A stretch of DNA of 20,741 nucleotides, taken from positions 1-20,741 of the forward strand of contig JBBDRQ010000065.1 in NCBI GenBank assembly GCA_040905365.1. The letters are read 5' to 3'. Positions 9,442 to 15,893 of this stretch are shown here, in pieces. A program made the position numbers and the translations under genes. Each line of letters opens with the position of its first letter. Position 1 is the first letter of the stretch. The notes beneath the pieces are model-generated. The model was not told the origin of the DNA, did not search any database, and saw only the letters and a list, made by a program, of their open reading frames with translations. The DNA is from JAHWKV01 sp040905365. Lineage in GTDB: Bacteria > Actinomycetota > CADDZG01 > JAHWKV01.

Positions 9442-10542
9442 TTAGTTGGGCAGTCGAACCGGCATGACCAAGTACGTATACCCCACCTGGCCGTCTCCAC
9501 CCAGCGTCGCCGGTTTGGTGGGTTCGGTGAGCTCCAAAACCGCGGTTTCCCCTTCAATTCCCTCGAGACCATCTATAAAAAACCGCGCGTTGAATGCAGT
9601 CACCATCTCCTGTCCGGTATAGGTGGCGCCCTCCACAAACTCCGTCGCATCTGCCACACCGCTTTCGGTTGCAGTCAGTTGTACCTGGGGGCCGAGGTGA
9701 AATTTCACAGGTGTGTTGGTTTGGGCCACCAAACCAACTCTAGCCACCGCCGCCTCGAATTCCCCCTTGGGAACTTCCAATCGATTATTTTGCTCTTCGG
9801 GCAGCAGGCGGCGCCAATTTGGGAATTCCCCTTCAATCAGTCTTGTTACCAGGTGTATCTTGCCCATACTCAGTACCGCTTGAGCAGAACCCAACTTGAT
9901 CTGCGCAGGCTCCTCGCCGCCCGCGGCCAAGTGCCGGCTAAACTCCGCAAGCGCGCGAGCCGGAATGATCGCTTGGCCCTCCCCCGGGCCCTGTTTAATT
10001 CCAACCTCGCTTACTGCCAGCCGGTAGCTATCCGTGGCCACTACCCGCAAAGTGTCGCCGTCTACCACCCACAAAACTCCGGTCAGGACGGGTCGGCCCT
10101 CGTCCGTAGAAGCCGCTCGTCCTACCTGCTTGAGGGCACGAGCCAACTCAGCTGAGTCGACCAGACAGGTCTCCCCCACCTCGCCGCTAGGCGGTCTGGC
10201 GAAATCCTCGACCGGGTAGGTAGAGACCGAAAACTCGGCTCGCCCACCCTCGATCCGCGCTCCACCCTCGCCTCCGGACAACACAACCTTGCCACTCGGC
10301 AGCGCCCGCAGAATCTCTCCGAACAACTTTCCCGGGACAACCATCGCTCCTTCCTCAGCCACCGAACAGCTACCTGTAACGGTCACGAAGGTTTCCAGAT
10401 CTGACGCCGCCAGTTCAATCGTTTCACCTGACGCTGTGATCTTGATACCGCCCAATACCGGTGAGTTGACGCGGGGGGACACTACTCGCAACGCCGCCTG
10501 GCTGAGTTCAAGCAATGCCTCTTTGTCGTACTCGATGCGCAT
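9442..10542 (-). CDS. dnaN: DNA polymerase III beta subunit (sliding clamp)
   Basis: DnaN (366 aa) forms the ring-shaped dimeric clamp that tethers polymerase III and recruits repair proteins. Three repeated clamp folds are recognisable, for example VNSPVLGGIKITASGETIELAASDLE in domain 1 and RPVLTGVLWVVDGDTLRVVATDSYRLAVSE in domain 2. The C-terminus ends in YLVMPVRLPN, the family's conserved MPM/MPVR end that forms part of the peptide-binding pocket. The ATG at 10542 is set by AGGAGG with 5-nt spacing. It follows dnaA across the putative origin and precedes recF by 20 bases. Confidence 0.97.
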   Translation of the reverse strand: MRIEYDKEALLELSQAALRVVSPRVNSPVLGGIKITASGETIELAASDLETFVTVTGSCSVAEEGAMVVPGKLFGEILRALPSGKVVLSGGEGGARIEGGRAEFSVSTYPVEDFARPPSGEVGETCLVDSAELARALKQVGRAASTDEGRPVLTGVLWVVDGDTLRVVATDSYRLAVSEVGIKQGPGEGQAIIPARALAEFSRHLAAGGEEPAQIKLGSAQAVLSMGKIHLVTRLIEGEFPNWRRLLPEEQNNRLEVPKGEFEAAVARVGLVAQTNTPVKFHLGPQVQLTATESGVADATEFVEGATYTGQEMVTAFNARFFIDGLEGIEGETAVLELTEPTKPATLGGDGQVGYTYLVMPVRLPN

Positions 10543-10787
10543 CAGACCTCCTCGATGAAATACGTATATCTGGTGGGTGTGACTTGTAGAGGTTGGGGAG
10601 TTATTCGCAAGGTAAGAATTTCGCGATTTGTAAATTTAAATAAGTAATCACAGTAATAAGCCCTGGGACAGTGTTGAAAAGGGCTGGACGGACGCCTGAG
10701 ACCAACATTTGGGTATGTGGATGGAGTGGTGAAATCCAGAGGAAAAACTAAGGGGCGGTTGTAGAGAGATGTTGTCGGCAAAGTAAT
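10543..10787. other. dnaA-dnaN intergenic region, candidate oriC core with DNA unwinding element
   Basis: This 245-bp gap contains a clear AT-rich island, about 10610-10660 (for example TTTGTAAATTTAAATAAGTA), in an otherwise GC-rich window, the type of sequence that melts at an origin. DnaA-box-like 9-mers are degenerate: TTATTCGCA at 10601-10609, the reverse complement CCATCCACA at 10716-10724, and TAATTCACA at 10784-10792, each two changes from TTATCCACA. A repeated octamer TTGTAGAG occurs at 10584-10591 and 10759-10766. An AGCCCT/AGGGCT stem sits at 10659-10685. The position between dnaA and dnaN is the usual actinobacterial oriC site. The dnaN ribosome site is at the left edge. Confidence 0.65.
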
Positions 10788-12143
10788 TCACAAGGTTTTG
10801 GCCCGGGTGCGGACCCGGCTTGTGAGTTCCTGAATTTGGTTGTAGGTGGAGCGTTGCTCGGTCATTTGCGTGCGGATCTTGGAGGTGGCATGCATGACGG
10901 TCGAGTGGTCACGGCCGCCGAACCTAGCGCCGATGCGGGGTAGGGAAAGATCGGTCAATTCGCGACATAGGTACATGGCTACGTGGCGCGCGTGGACAAG
11001 GCTGCGCTCGCGCTTCATGGAGAGGACTTCAGAGGAGTCGATATTGAAGTAGCGACAGGTCTCGGCCAAGATTACATCGGGAGTGATGGTGCCTTGTTCC
11101 CCCCCGGGATACAGGTTGTGGAGGACGGTTTTGGCTAAATCGACAGTGATATTGGAGCGGTCGAGGCTGGCGAAGGCGATTACGCGGATGAGGGCGCCCT
11201 CGAGCTCGCGGATGTTGGACTCGACGGTAGATGCGATAAAGGCGAGAACATCGTCGGAGAGGTGAATGACGCCGTCGTACTGGGCCTTTTTGCGGAGAAT
11301 GGCGATGCGGGTTTCAAGATCGGGAGGCTGGACGTCGGTTATTAATCCGGAACTGAAGCGCGAGCGCACGCGCTCGTCCAAACCAAGTTGTTTGGGGGCG
11401 CGGTCGGAGGTAATAACAATTTGTTTTTGAGCCCCGTACAGAGTGTTGAAGGTGTGAAAGAATTCTTCGACGGTGGCCTCTTTGTGTTCAAGGAATTGGA
11501 TGTCGTCGACCAGCAGGACGTCGCAGTCGCGGTAGCGGCTCTTGAAGCCGGAGATGCGACCGGGGTCTCCCACAGAAGCAATAAATTCGTTGGTGAACTT
11601 TTCACTGGAAACGTAGCGGACGAGGGCGTTTGGTTGTGTGTGGGCTACGTAGTGGCCGATCGCGTGGAGCAGGTGGGTCTTACCCAAGCCCACACCGCCA
11701 TAAATGAATAAGGGGTTGTAAGCACGAGCGGGGGCCTCGGCTACCGCAAGAGCGGCGGCGTGGGAGAAGCGGTTGGAACCACCGATGACGTATGTGTCGA
11801 ATGTGTAGCGGGGGTTGGTGAGGATTGGGTCGGGGTGGATAACGTCACGGGGTCCGGCTAGATCAATATGGGGACTGGGCGGGTCGACCGTCGGTGGGGA
11901 CAGGTGGCGGTCGACCTGAATGAGGACGTCGAGATGGCGGCCGGCAGCCTCGCCGACGGCAGTTTGAATTAACGGTAGGTACCGGGGTTCAATCCACTCT
12001 TTAGCGAACTTGCTGGGGACGAGCAACACGATAGACGAGTGGGTGAGGGTACCGGGGCGCATGGGCGCGAACCATGATTGGTAGATAGGAGTAGCGAGCT
12101 GTTCGCGGATTAGGGAAGACGCGTGGGCCCAGAGGTCGGACAT
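10788..12143 (-). CDS. dnaA: Chromosomal replication initiator DnaA
   Basis: DnaA (451 aa from the chosen start) binds DnaA boxes, oligomerises with ATP and melts oriC. Domain I is MSDLWAHASSLIREQLATPI with SWFAPMRP. Domain II is a short proline-rich linker (about residues 81-105). The AAA+ domain begins near TFDTYVIGGSNRFSHAAA, with Walker A GGVGLGKT (149-156) and Walker B VLLVDDIQFL (209-218). The C-terminal DNA-binding domain has the DnaA signature around LPRIGARFGGRDHSTVMHA. The frame stays open 76 codons further upstream to a GTG at 12371, but that extension is Pro/His-rich and unlike DnaA. It also begins only about 8 bases from the predicted transcription start, so the ATG at 12143 is preferred despite a weak ribosome site. 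Confidence 0.96.
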   Translation of the reverse strand: MSDLWAHASSLIREQLATPIYQSWFAPMRPGTLTHSSIVLLVPSKFAKEWIEPRYLPLIQTAVGEAAGRHLDVLIQVDRHLSPPTVDPPSPHIDLAGPRDVIHPDPILTNPRYTFDTYVIGGSNRFSHAAALAVAEAPARAYNPLFIYGGVGLGKTHLLHAIGHYVAHTQPNALVRYVSSEKFTNEFIASVGDPGRISGFKSRYRDCDVLLVDDIQFLEHKEATVEEFFHTFNTLYGAQKQIVITSDRAPKQLGLDERVRSRFSSGLITDVQPPDLETRIAILRKKAQYDGVIHLSDDVLAFIASTVESNIRELEGALIRVIAFASLDRSNITVDLAKTVLHNLYPGGEQGTITPDVILAETCRYFNIDSSEVLSMKRERSLVHARHVAMYLCRELTDLSLPRIGARFGGRDHSTVMHATSKIRTQMTEQRSTYNQIQELTSRVRTRAKTL

Positions 12144-12260
12144 GGTGGAAGGGGCCGGGATTACGACGAGATCCCGCGCGAGTGGCGGGCGGTTGGCGTG
12201 GGTGCTGAAGAGAATGGTGGGCGGTAAAAGCGGAGGTGGGTGGCGAGGCGCGGGCGGATG

Positions 12261-12292
12261 TTGTCCACAGGACAATCCACAGGTGTGGAAAA
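12261..12292. promoter_or_regulatory. Cluster of three DnaA boxes in the dnaA leader
   Basis: Three 9-mers match DnaA-box consensus within 32 bases: TTGTCCACA at 12261-12269 on the plus strand (the form favoured in GC-rich actinobacteria), CAATCCACA at 12273-12281 on the plus strand, and TTTTCCACA read on the minus strand at 12284-12292. The last two face each other as CCACA-GG-TGTGG. The location downstream of the dnaA promoter would suit autoregulation, and the cluster may also be one half of a bipartite origin with the AT-rich dnaA-dnaN gap as the other half. Confidence 0.75.
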
Positions 12293-12385
12293 GGCTTGTG
12301 TAATCAAGTCGGATCACCTCCGGGCGACTGTGAAGTTGAGCGGGCCCCGTCCGGGGAAGAAGTGAAAACACACCAGGGCTAGGCG

Positions 12386-12414
12386 AGTATAGCGAGCGTA
12401 CGGCGCAGCCTCAA
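12386..12414 (-). promoter_or_regulatory. Predicted dnaA promoter
   Basis: On the minus strand a TTGAGG -35 element (12414-12409) is separated by exactly 17 bases from a TATACT -10 element (12391-12386). This predicts transcription start near 12379, about 236 bases before the dnaA ATG, with the DnaA boxes lying some 90-120 bases downstream of it. The match to sigma-70 consensus is good (4/6 and 5/6). Confidence 0.55.
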
Positions 12415-12544
12415 CGGCGGGAAATTGTCGGGCGAGAAGGCCGCGTGGAGAGCGGCGGCGATAGGCAGTGTGCCGGATTGCCAGGAAGCGTAAAGTGAGG
12501 TAGGAAGCTAGTCGGCGGCGGATACGGGCCGCGCAACAGACAGG

Positions 12545-12550
12545 TATAAT
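12545..12550 (+). promoter_or_regulatory. Candidate -10 element of the rpmH operon
   Basis: A perfect TATAAT lies 50 bases before the rpmH start, giving a leader of roughly 40-45 nt. No recognisable -35 hexamer sits at 16-18 bases upstream (ATACGG region), so this relies on the -10 box and context alone. Confidence 0.5.
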
Positions 12551-12600
12551 CGACGTCGTAACGAAGCCGCGCACTACCAACCGCGCTTCGGGGAGAAGAT

Positions 12601-12735
12601 ATGAAGCGCACTTATCAGCCAAACAAGCGCCACCAAAAGAAGACGCACGGATTTCGAGTACGGATGCGGACGCGCGGGGGTCGAGCGATCATAGCCCGCC
12701 GTAGACGGAAGGGCCGCAAGCGGCTCACACACTAA
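12601..12735 (+). CDS. rpmH: 50S ribosomal protein L34
   Basis: This 44-residue, strongly basic protein begins MKRTYQPNKRHQKKTHGFR and continues with RMRTRGGRAIIARRRRKGRKRL, the standard L34 pattern that threads into 23S rRNA of the large subunit. The ATG at 12601 is preceded by GGGAGAAG at 12591-12598. The stop TAA (12733-12735) is three bases before the rnpA GTG start, consistent with the conserved rpmH-rnpA coupling. Its expression is probably driven by the TATAAT 50 bases upstream. Confidence 0.97.
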   Translation: MKRTYQPNKRHQKKTHGFRVRMRTRGGRAIIARRRRKGRKRLTH

Positions 12736-12738
12736 GCC

Positions 12739-13092
12739 GTGGGGACTCGAGCCGGTCGGCGGCGTAAGACGCTGGCGAACAGGGCCGAGTTTAGAGAAGT
12801 TTTTCGCGAGGGTCGCGTGGCACGAAGACACCGCGTAGTGATCCACCTGTTACAACGACAGGATTGCGAGGTGGGTCGGTACGGTCTAGTGGTGTCCAAG
12901 AAGGTAGGCGGAGCGGTACAGAGAAACCAAGCCCGCCGCCGCTTGCGGGCCGCCATCGAACTGGCTGGCGGGATCCCGCGAGGCATGGACGCAGTGGTGG
13001 TGGTGAAACCAAACGGGCCCGTGCGCGTTAAGGATACGGCAGCCGACATAGTGGCCGTCATAAAAGAGTTGCCCGGCAGAGCGGGCCACTAG
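12739..13092 (+). CDS. rnpA: Ribonuclease P protein component
   Basis: RnpA (117 aa) binds the RNase P RNA and helps it cleave tRNA 5' leaders. The sequence has the family's LANRAEFREVFREGRVARR N-terminal helix/strand, the central GRYGLVVSKKVGGAVQRNQARRRLR and a C-terminal GMDAVVVVKP strand. The 'RNR..KR' RNA-binding motif is read here as RNQARRR, with Gln at the second Arg position and Arg in place of Lys. The GTG at 12739 follows rpmH by three bases. An N-terminal basic extension (GTRAGRRRK) is short. The stop codon TAG overlaps the AGGAGG ribosome site of yidD. Confidence 0.95.
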   Translation: MGTRAGRRRKTLANRAEFREVFREGRVARRHRVVIHLLQRQDCEVGRYGLVVSKKVGGAVQRNQARRRLRAAIELAGGIPRGMDAVVVVKPNGPVRVKDTAADIVAVIKELPGRAGH

Positions 13093-13103
13093 GAGGCGTG
13101 AGA

Positions 13104-13343
13104 GTGAGGTTGGGATCGGTGCCGTTGGCGAGTGCCAAGGGCGCGGTGAGATTTTACCGGCGGTGGATATCGCCCATGACGGGCCCCCACTGCAGGTTCG
13201 TACCCTCATGCTCGGAGTACGCTATGTTGGTACTGGAAGAATTTGGGTTAGGCCGGGGGAGCTGGCTGGCCGTAAAGCGGTTGCTTAGGTGCCACCCCTT
13301 CTGCGCGGGGGGCCTTGACCCGGCTCCCAGGCGCGAGGTTTAG
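13104..13343 (+). CDS. yidD: Membrane protein insertion efficiency factor YidD
   Basis: YidD is a small membrane-associated protein made beside YidC and thought to assist membrane insertion. The 79-residue product shows the family core: FYRRWISPMTGPHCRFVPSCSEYA, GLGRGSWLAVKRLLRCHPF and GGLDPAP, with the conserved cysteines of CRFVPSCSEYA and LRCHP. The start is the GTG at 13104 because AGGAGG (13091-13096, inside the rnpA stop) is then 7 nt away; the in-frame GTG at 13098 would leave only one base. The stop is two bases before the yidC ATG. Confidence 0.93.
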   Translation: MRLGSVPLASAKGAVRFYRRWISPMTGPHCRFVPSCSEYAMLVLEEFGLGRGSWLAVKRLLRCHPFCAGGLDPAPRREV

Positions 13344-13345
13344 GG

Positions 13346-14452
13346 ATGCTGGGACCGATTATACAGGGGATGGGCCGCGTCCTCGCCTACTTCTATTCAG
13401 TTATTCCCAGCTACGGCATCGCGATCATTTTGCTGACCGTGGTGGTGCGGGTATTGATGATTCCGCTTGCGATCAAACAGGCGCACAGTATGCAGGCGAA
13501 CCGCGGCAACCAGGAAAAGATGCGGCAGCTGGCTCCCGAGGTTAAAAAGATCAAGGAGAAGTACAAGAACGACCGGGCAAGGCAGTACGAAGAGCAGAAA
13601 AAGCTGTACGACAAGCACGGCGTGAACATGCTGGGTGGGCTGTCGGGCTGCGTGCCGATGCTTTTGCAGGCACCCATTTTCATGGCGATGTACGGAGTCT
13701 TACAGGGTTGCGACAAGCTTATCGGCAGCAGGACGTGCGAACTCGGTAACAACATTCCGACGGGCAGCGGTCTGCACGCGGCGATCGTCGGGGGTAGAGA
13801 CACCTTCTTGGCGATGAATTTGAATTCGACGCCCGTGCAAGTTTGGAACGAACAAGTGTTTGTCGGGGTACTCCCCTACGCTGCGCTGGTGACGGTGATG
13901 GGGGTATCGATGTGGCTTCAAACTAAGCAAATGATGCGGATGCAGCCTGCCCCGGCGGACCCGCAGATGGCTCAGACACAAAAGCTCATGCAGTTCATGC
14001 CGCTAATGGTCGTGGTGTTTTCGGTTAACTTTCCGGCCGGCTTGACCGTCTACTGGACGGCGAGCAACGTATGGACAATTGGGCAGCAGTACATACTCCT
14101 GAAGAAGTTTGGGAGCGGAACGTCGACCGGGGAGAAAAACGATGCCCGGAGCGACGGGAAGGCCTTGGGGGCGAACCGGGCGGCCGGCCGAGGCCGGGAC
14201 GAGAGCAAGAACGCAGCGAAGCAGCCCAGCAATCGGGCGAACAAGGGGCAGGCGGCGAAGACCGGGCCGGATAAGCGTGCGGCAGCGCCGAAGGGACGAC
14301 CGACCCCGAAGCGGCCGCCCAAGGGCGCGGGGGGCGCGCCGACCGGCCGGCCCAGGCGGGGAGCGGCCAGTGGGGCGAGGGTCGGAGCGAAAGGCAAGGG
14401 AGCAACGGGCGGTGGGTCTGCCGCGCGGAAGGCGAACAAGGGGCGGGGATGA
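13346..14452 (+). CDS. yidC: Membrane protein insertase YidC (Oxa1 family)
   Basis: YidC (368 aa) inserts proteins into the inner membrane, alone or with SecYEG. This is the short Gram-positive-type form without the large periplasmic domain. Hydrophobic segments lie near residues 16-43, 95-120, 171-191 and 215-250, and Arg35 in VVVRVLMIPL is the conserved charge of the hydrophilic groove. A basic coiled region (residues 55-90) forms the cytoplasmic hairpin. From about residue 256 to the end there is a roughly 110-residue tail composed almost wholly of Gly, Ala, Lys, Arg and Pro, likely disordered and RNA- or ribosome-contacting. The TGA stop overlaps the jag ATG by four bases (ATGA). Confidence 0.96.
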   Translation: MLGPIIQGMGRVLAYFYSVIPSYGIAIILLTVVVRVLMIPLAIKQAHSMQANRGNQEKMRQLAPEVKKIKEKYKNDRARQYEEQKKLYDKHGVNMLGGLSGCVPMLLQAPIFMAMYGVLQGCDKLIGSRTCELGNNIPTGSGLHAAIVGGRDTFLAMNLNSTPVQVWNEQVFVGVLPYAALVTVMGVSMWLQTKQMMRMQPAPADPQMAQTQKLMQFMPLMVVVFSVNFPAGLTVYWTASNVWTIGQQYILLKKFGSGTSTGEKNDARSDGKALGANRAAGRGRDESKNAAKQPSNRANKGQAAKTGPDKRAAAPKGRPTPKRPPKGAGGAPTGRPRRGAASGARVGAKGKGATGGGSAARKANKGRG

Positions 14453-14970
14453 CCGAAGAGCAGGAACAGACCGGAAACGATGTCGAGGAAGAGGGCCCGT
14501 CACGCGAGCAAGTTCTTGAGGACGCGCGTGACGACGCACTCGATTTTTTGGAGGGTTTGCTGGACGCCATGGAGGCGGACGGCGACGTGGTCGCAGATAT
14601 TGCGGCCGGCGGGAGTATCGCGGCGTCGATAGAAGGCGGTGACGTGGGCTTGTTGATCGGCAACCGGGGGCAAACTCTGGACGGCATACAAGAGCTGTTG
14701 CGGACCGCGGTGCAGCGTCAGGCGCAGAGCAAGGTCCGCATTTCGCTGGACGTGGAGGGTTACAGGGACAGGCGCCGGGAGTCGCTTGCCCGGCAAGCGC
14801 GCGAGGCGGCGGAACGGGCTCTGGAGGGAGTCGAGGTTGAGATGGACGCTATGGGCGCGTACGACCGCAAGGTCGTTCACGAGACGATCGCGCCGATTGA
14901 GGGGCTGGAAACGTTCAGTGAAGGGCAGGAACCGCGGCGGCGCGTGGTCGTCCGTCCGCTGGACGAATAG
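14449..14970 (+). CDS. jag: KH-R3H RNA-binding protein Jag/KhpB
   Basis: This 173-residue protein has a KH domain (about residues 55-95, GGDVGLLIGNRGQTLDGIQE with the G-x-x-G loop GNRG). It is followed by an R3H domain (about 105-170) ending in AYDRKVVHETI and EPRRRVVVRPL. The N-terminal Jag-N domain of Firmicutes forms is absent and replaced by an acidic segment (EEQEQTGNDVEEEG), as in actinobacteria. KhpB acts as an RNA chaperone, usually with KhpA, affecting cell division and growth. It is translationally coupled to yidC through the ATGA overlap. Normally rsmG follows; here no gene does. Confidence 0.95.
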   Translation: MTEEQEQTGNDVEEEGPSREQVLEDARDDALDFLEGLLDAMEADGDVVADIAAGGSIAASIEGGDVGLLIGNRGQTLDGIQELLRTAVQRQAQSKVRISLDVEGYRDRRRESLARQAREAAERALEGVEVEMDAMGAYDRKVVHETIAPIEGLETFSEGQEPRRRVVVRPLDE

Positions 14971-14981
14971 CGAAAGGTACT

Positions 14982-15066
14982 AATCCAGGGGCTTCGTTCC
15001 CGGATTCCCCCCGGGAATTGGAGCGCGTGCGGCCCGCATGTTCTATGAGCAGCCCTGCCGGGCTGC
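14982..15066 (+). repeat. Run of three short hairpins after jag
   Basis: AATCCAGGG (14982-14990) pairs with CCCGGATT (14999-15006) with one bulge. ATTCCC (15004-15009) pairs with GGGAAT (15013-15018) and shares bases with the first, so the two are mutually exclusive. GCAGCCC (15049-15055) pairs with GGGCTGC (15060-15066) around a TGCC loop. No T-tract follows any of them. Confidence 0.5.
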
Positions 15067-15137
15067 CTAGCAACGCCATTGGGCCGAAAGACGTTGTCTT
15101 TGAGTCACGTTTTGTCTCGGCCAATGGCGTTGCTAGG
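15066..15137 (+). repeat. Long near-perfect inverted repeat with nested hairpin
   Basis: The left arm 15066-15087 (22 nt, beginning CCTAGCAACGCC) is the reverse complement of the right arm 15117-15137 (21 nt), with one extra G in the left arm. The 29-nt centre begins with an inner hairpin: AAAGAC (15087-15092) pairs with GTCTTT (15096-15101) around GTT. No coding sequence spans it. It could be a folded RNA, the footprint of a small palindromic element or a protein-binding site. Confidence 0.75.
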
Positions 15138-15217
15138 GACGCGACCGATTCGGGGATGCGAATTCATGAAGGGTGCGGTGGGGAGGGACCCATCGCTTGA
15201 ATATGAGATGTGCGTGA

Positions 15218-15233
15218 CGTTTCCCGTGAAACG
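15218..15233. promoter_or_regulatory. parS-like site 1 (degenerate)
   Basis: CGTTTCCCGTGAAACG differs from the palindromic ParB-binding consensus TGTTTCACGTGAAACA at three of 16 positions, including one central base. It is the weakest of three such sites upstream of parAB and about 730 bases from parA. Confidence 0.55.
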
Positions 15234-15329
15234 GGACTTTGAGGGCAGTGCCTGCAGGCGATCGAGCACTCGGTGCGTTACGCAGAGCCGCTCCCCTGGT
15301 TTGGAATGGGTTGAGCTATTAGGGCTATG

Positions 15330-15360
15330 GGCGCTCGCTGCGGCCTTGCCAGCAAGCGCC
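15330..15360 (+). repeat. Hairpin GGCGCT...AGCGCC
   Basis: GGCGCT (15330-15335) pairs with AGCGCC (15355-15360). Inside it GCTG (15337-15340) pairs with CAGC (15350-15353), separated from the outer stem by a single C/A mismatch, giving a 10-bp arm with a 9-nt loop. Confidence 0.5.
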
Positions 15361-15466
15361 TCACGCGCCCCAAGCGTCGGAAAAGGTTGGGTGGCCAGGG
15401 TACGAAACGCTGCCGGTGGGTTAAGCAGAACAACTCCCCTTACAGGTAGCCGCGCAGCGGGACGCC

Positions 15467-15505
15467 GGGGCGGGGGGCACCGGCCCCGTGCGGGCTCCCC
15501 GCCCC
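15467..15505 (+). repeat. Very GC-rich nested hairpin
   Basis: GGGGCGGGG (15467-15475) pairs perfectly with CCCCGCCCC (15497-15505). An inner GCAC (15477-15480) pairs with GTGC (15488-15491). There is no following T-tract, so an ordinary intrinsic terminator is not supported. The G-runs could also form other structures. Confidence 0.6.
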
Positions 15506-15665
15506 GCATAGACGAGCCCCTGTCGGTCCCGGGCCGGGGGTCCATAGGCATGCGAAGGACCTCCCGCCGCCTTCGGGCACAACGGGCCGGCTGGCCCAGG
15601 AGCGCAGATGGGGGACCAGTGGGCCAGCGCTTGGCCCGGCCAGGCAGTCTGGGCTGGAGCGGGAA

Positions 15666-15681
15666 CGTTTCACGTGGAACC
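15666..15681. promoter_or_regulatory. parS site 2
   Basis: CGTTTCACGTGGAACC matches the ParB target of the TGTTTCACGTGGAACA type at 14 of 16 positions and keeps the central core TTCACGTGGAA. It lies 285 bases before parA, and the adjacent parB gene supports the call. Confidence 0.85.
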
Positions 15682-15695
15682 ACGGGGGTTTGTTG

Positions 15696-15736
15696 ACCAC
15701 CCCACCTCCGACGTTTCACGTGGAACGTGGGGTGGT
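15696..15736. repeat. Inverted repeat enclosing parS site 3
   Basis: ACCACCCCAC (15696-15705) and GTGGGGTGGT (15727-15736) are perfect 10-bp inverted repeats flanking the third parS, with one shared base at 15727. The left arm is 6 bases from the site, so the arrangement is slightly off-centre. Confidence 0.7.
15712..15727. promoter_or_regulatory. parS site 3
   Basis: CGTTTCACGTGGAACG matches the ParB target at 14 of 16 positions and shares its first 15 bases with site 2, 46 bp away centre to centre. Two closely spaced sites plus a degenerate one form a small parS cluster next to parAB, where ParB would load and spread. Confidence 0.87.
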
Positions 15737-15854
15737 TGTCTAAACGATTTGCGACGAAAGTCCCCGGAGTGATTGACCGCGCACGCTGGTGCCCTTACTC
15801 TCATTGCAGCAGGGGTAGAGAGGTTGCCTGTGCAGAGGTGTACCGTACTCACCT

Positions 15855-15893
15855 TCAACCGGAGGTTGAGATTTGTTTCGCTATCGCTAAAGC
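15855..15893 (+). promoter_or_regulatory. Weak candidate parA promoter with overlapping inverted repeat
   Basis: TTGAGA (15866-15871) lies 16 bases before TAAAGC (15888-15893), a modest sigma-70 match 57 bases before the parA start. The TCAACC (15855-15860) and GGTTGA (15864-15869) inverted repeat with a GGA loop overlaps the -35 element and could be an operator. This is speculative. Confidence 0.3.

Larger units (their letters stand above)
12144..12600. other. Divergent dnaA-rpmH intergenic region
   Basis: This 457-bp stretch separates the two divergent operons. It holds the dnaA leader (about 236 nt), a DnaA-box cluster (12261-12292), a dnaA promoter (12386-12414), an rpmH -10 box (12545-12550) and the rpmH ribosome site GGGAGAAG (12591-12598). 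Part of it (12144-12371) is also open in the dnaA frame, which I consider untranslated. No separate gene is supported. Confidence 0.7.

Noticed and set aside
15467..15505. GC hairpin as an intrinsic terminator of the rpmH operon
   Set aside because: It has no T-tract and lies 500 bases past jag.
14971..15717. tmRNA, SRP RNA or further tRNAs in the gap
   Set aside because: No T-arm GGTTCGAATCC-type sequence, tmRNA ends or SRP tetraloop segment could be found by eye.
15105..15719. 200-codon open frames on both strands in the jag-parA gap as a possible rsmG
   Set aside because: Both are Arg/Pro/Gly-rich mirror frames of GC-rich DNA, with no methyltransferase motif such as GxGxxxPG and no ribosome site.
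15750..15770. GACGAAAGTCCCCGG as the conserved 5' region of RNase P RNA
   Set aside because: It resembles the GAGGAAAGTCC element only over about 11 bases; none of the other conserved RNase P RNA segments follow.
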